The position numbers and the translations under genes are program-made. Below are positions 39,986 through 41,254 of a DNA stretch of 41,254 nt, piece by piece; position 1 is the first letter of the stretch; each line of letters starts with the position of its first letter. This DNA is from Oscillospiraceae bacterium (GTDB taxonomy: Bacteria; Bacillota; Clostridia; Oscillospirales; Oscillospiraceae), in assembly GCA_017548065.1 (NCBI GenBank), contig JAFYNQ010000054.1, positions 1 through 41,254 on the forward strand, given 5' to 3'. The notes beneath the pieces were generated by a model. That model ran no database searches. It was not told the DNA's origin and was given only the letters and a program-made list of their open reading frames with translations.

Positions 39986-40969
39986 TCAGGAGCGTTCGGT
40001 GTGGACAGACTGGGTTACCTGGAAGGGGTTTTCCAGGGCATTGTTCACAGACTCAATGATCACTTCCTTGTCCTGGGGAAGCAGGACCACGCTGCTGCCG
40101 AACTTATCAAGACCAATGGTCTCAATGGGCTTACCGGTGAGTGACGCATAGGTCATGTAGCCGGCAATGACGTAACCCATTTCATTCAGGTGCATATTGT
40201 CACGGTTCAGGTTGTCACCGATGTAGCTGGAACGGGCATTCTGAACAGCTGTGCCGGAGGGGATGATGGTTGCAAAGTCGGTTCTGGGGACAATGTGCTG
40301 ATTCACTGTGTCCACGATCAGCTGGTACATCTTCATCTGATCGGAGCCAAGACCCACGAACAGACCGGAGGTGGAATAAGACGGGAATGCCCAGGTCATA
40401 TTCCAGACAAAGCGGGCATCGGGGTTGGTCATTCTCTGCCGTACGTAGCCCATGATCACGTTGATATAATCGCCGCTTGTTTCATCGGAATAGGTATTGG
40501 GTTCTGCTGCGCCGGTAGCGCTGTGCTGCAGGAAGATGATGTCCCAATCTTCGTCCAGAATGCCCATTTCCATAGAGTATTCGTTGTCCTGGGACACTAC
40601 CCAATCGCCGGGGGCATCCTTCTTATAATAACGGTAAGCCAGTTTATTCTGTGTCAGGTTCTTCACGTGGGTACGAAGCGTACACTCCGCAAGGAACAGT
40701 CTGCCAATGACAACTTCTTCACAGCCCTGATCCTTTGCAATTTCGTAAAGATAGTTGGTGGTGTTCAGACCAAAGCTACTGGAAATGGTAAGAATCTTCA
40801 GTGTCTTACCGTCGCAGACGGGAGTCTTGGGGTCCACGATCATCTGGTACTCGGTGGGCTCCGGCTCGGTTGCCTCGGTGGTGGGCTGGGTGGGAGCAGC
40901 GCTCTGTCCGCCACAAGCGCAAAGCAGCACGGTAACCAGACACAGAAGCAATGCAATCAAACGTTTCAT
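39986..40969 (-). CDS. DUF4886-like (SGNH-type) lipoprotein
   Basis: A 327-residue lipoprotein with signal peptide and lipobox LLCAC at residues 15-19, then a Thr/Glu/Pro-rich linker (about 22-40). The rest resembles DUF4886, an SGNH-hydrolase-like domain: LKILTISSSFGLNTTNYLYEIAKD at the nucleophile block, then IIFLQHSATG and, near the end, NRDNMHLNEMGY carrying the Asp-x-x-His pair. The usual G-N-S-F nucleophile block reads S-S-S-F here, a possible change in activity. AAAGGAA precedes the ATG. The promoter is at 41005-41033. It may act on acetylated surface or dietary polysaccharide. Confidence 0.82.
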   Translation of the reverse strand: MKRLIALLLCLVTVLLCACGGQSAAPTQPTTEATEPEPTEYQMIVDPKTPVCDGKTLKILTISSSFGLNTTNYLYEIAKDQGCEEVVIGRLFLAECTLRTHVKNLTQNKLAYRYYKKDAPGDWVVSQDNEYSMEMGILDEDWDIIFLQHSATGAAEPNTYSDETSGDYINVIMGYVRQRMTNPDARFVWNMTWAFPSYSTSGLFVGLGSDQMKMYQLIVDTVNQHIVPRTDFATIIPSGTAVQNARSSYIGDNLNRDNMHLNEMGYVIAGYMTYASLTGKPIETIGLDKFGSSVVLLPQDKEVIIESVNNALENPFQVTQSVHTERS

Positions 40970-41004
40970 AGATACATGTTCCTTTCGTTTTGAATGATAA
41001 ACCC

Positions 41005-41033
41005 ATTATAACGGCTTATTTTCTTAAATGCAA
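41005..41033 (-). promoter_or_regulatory. Promoter of the DUF4886-like gene
   Basis: On the minus strand, TTGCAT (41033-41028), 17 bp, TATAAT (41010-41005). Confidence 0.82.
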
Positions 41034-41113
41034 GCAAATTTGTTCCATTTAAAGAAGCTTGCGCTTTCTTGACAAAATACCCCGTTATATCTACTTTTTG
41101 TCTACTTTCACAG

Positions 41114-41145
41114 AAAAAGGAACCCCCCGGTAAAACCGGGGGTTC
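41114..41145 (-). terminator. Terminator of a leftward transcript entering from the right edge
   Basis: CCGGGGGTTC (41136-41145) pairs with GAACCCCCCGG (41120-41130), followed on the minus strand by a T5 run (41118-41114). It precedes the separate promoter of the DUF4886-like gene. Confidence 0.8.
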
Positions 41146-41254
41146 TTCATATGCGGGCATAGCCCTCTGTTCCTCGCGTAACGTGTCAACACGTAAGTAC
41201 GATCTGCCAGCTGCTAAAAGACTGTTACTTGCGACCCGTGAACGGGTTAGCTTC
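41146..41254 (-). other. Possible right end of an IS200/IS605 TnpB element or a structured RNA 3' end
   Basis: Read leftward, this edge sequence has four compact hairpins before the terminator: ACCCG-TTCA-CGGGT, AAGTA/TACTT, ACGTG-TTGA-CACGT and GGGC-TAT-GCCC. One minus-strand frame, open from the edge, reads REEQRAMPAYEEPPVLPGG across the terminator hairpin. TnpB proteins of IS200/IS605 elements often end in such an E-x-P tail encoded by the right-end hairpin, where the guide-RNA scaffold also lies. The frame then stays open to 40966 without a stop, which is atypical. The call is tentative because only the tip is in the window. Confidence 0.35.

Noticed and set aside
41146..41254. tRNA or tmRNA gene at the right edge
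   Set aside because: No T-arm GGTTCGAAT consensus or CCA-type acceptor pairing could be found.

Overview
The window looks like a chromosomal segment of an endospore-forming anaerobic Clostridia bacterium, most likely an Oscillospiraceae/Ruminococcaceae-type gut organism. The reasons are a spoVAC gene, the citrate-lyase cluster, Fe-S two-subunit fumarase, oxygen-sensitive radical-SAM and Fe-S proteins, AGGAGG-type ribosome binding sites, BlaI/BlaR1 and ECF modules, and a mid GC content. No tRNA, rRNA, CRISPR array or prophage was recognised. About 34 protein genes are supported, mostly in compact operons.

Layout. 1-300: end of an unknown gene, then a tandem array of short GC-rich palindromes that supplies the last codons of spoVAC. 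264-1294: spoVAC and a YgjP-type metallopeptidase. 1313-1940: a divergent promoter cassette driving a large, stand-alone structured RNA (R1). 1980-5868: D-serine dehydratase with a divergent AraC regulator, then a GH2 glycosidase. 6039-9609: prolyl-tRNA editing protein, Fe-S aldo/keto reductase, a second divergent cassette with a shorter relative of the first RNA (R2, 8099-8259), an MBL-fold hydrolase and a C_GCAxxG_C_C redox protein. 9644-13583: LtaS-type sulfatase, a probable small RNA, and a strongly expressed neutral-ceramidase-like lipoprotein. 13694-24250: an eight-gene leftward operon (citD-citE-citF, fumarase alpha and beta, YdcF, M20 amidohydrolase, CapA) divergent from citC, a P-loop/AlaRS-SAD protein and a fused citXG. 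24407-31506: an ECF sigma/anti-sigma/lipoprotein operon beside a BlaI-BlaR1 pair, together a cell-surface sensing island. 31611-36545: an AraC-MATE-MATE operon divergent from a Gfo/Idh/MocA dehydrogenase. 36672-40969: small lipoprotein, asparagine synthetase A, DUF6062 protein, TIGR01212 radical-SAM protein and a DUF4886 lipoprotein. 40970-41254: a terminator and hairpin-rich sequence, possibly the right end of an IS200/IS605 TnpB element.

How the genes work together. The citrate-lyase block encodes all three subunits plus the enzymes that build, attach and acetylate the prosthetic group. With a co-transcribed class I hydratase it could split citrate or, equally, run mesaconate to citramalate to acetate and pyruvate. 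The BlaI/BlaR1 and ECF modules each carry extracytoplasmic sensor domains of related style.

The most unusual observation is the R1/R2 pair. Two paralogous RNA loci, 6.6 kb apart, each lie divergent to a promoter with a 5' hairpin. The regulatory block keeps identical spacing (constant 6610-bp offset over about 160 bp) although the sequence between has drifted. The RNAs share their 5' block, 3' block and terminator stem, but R1 carries about 280 extra nucleotides in the middle. A second unexpected pattern is a dispersed palindromic repeat that lies, in both copies, inside the loop of an intergenic terminator.
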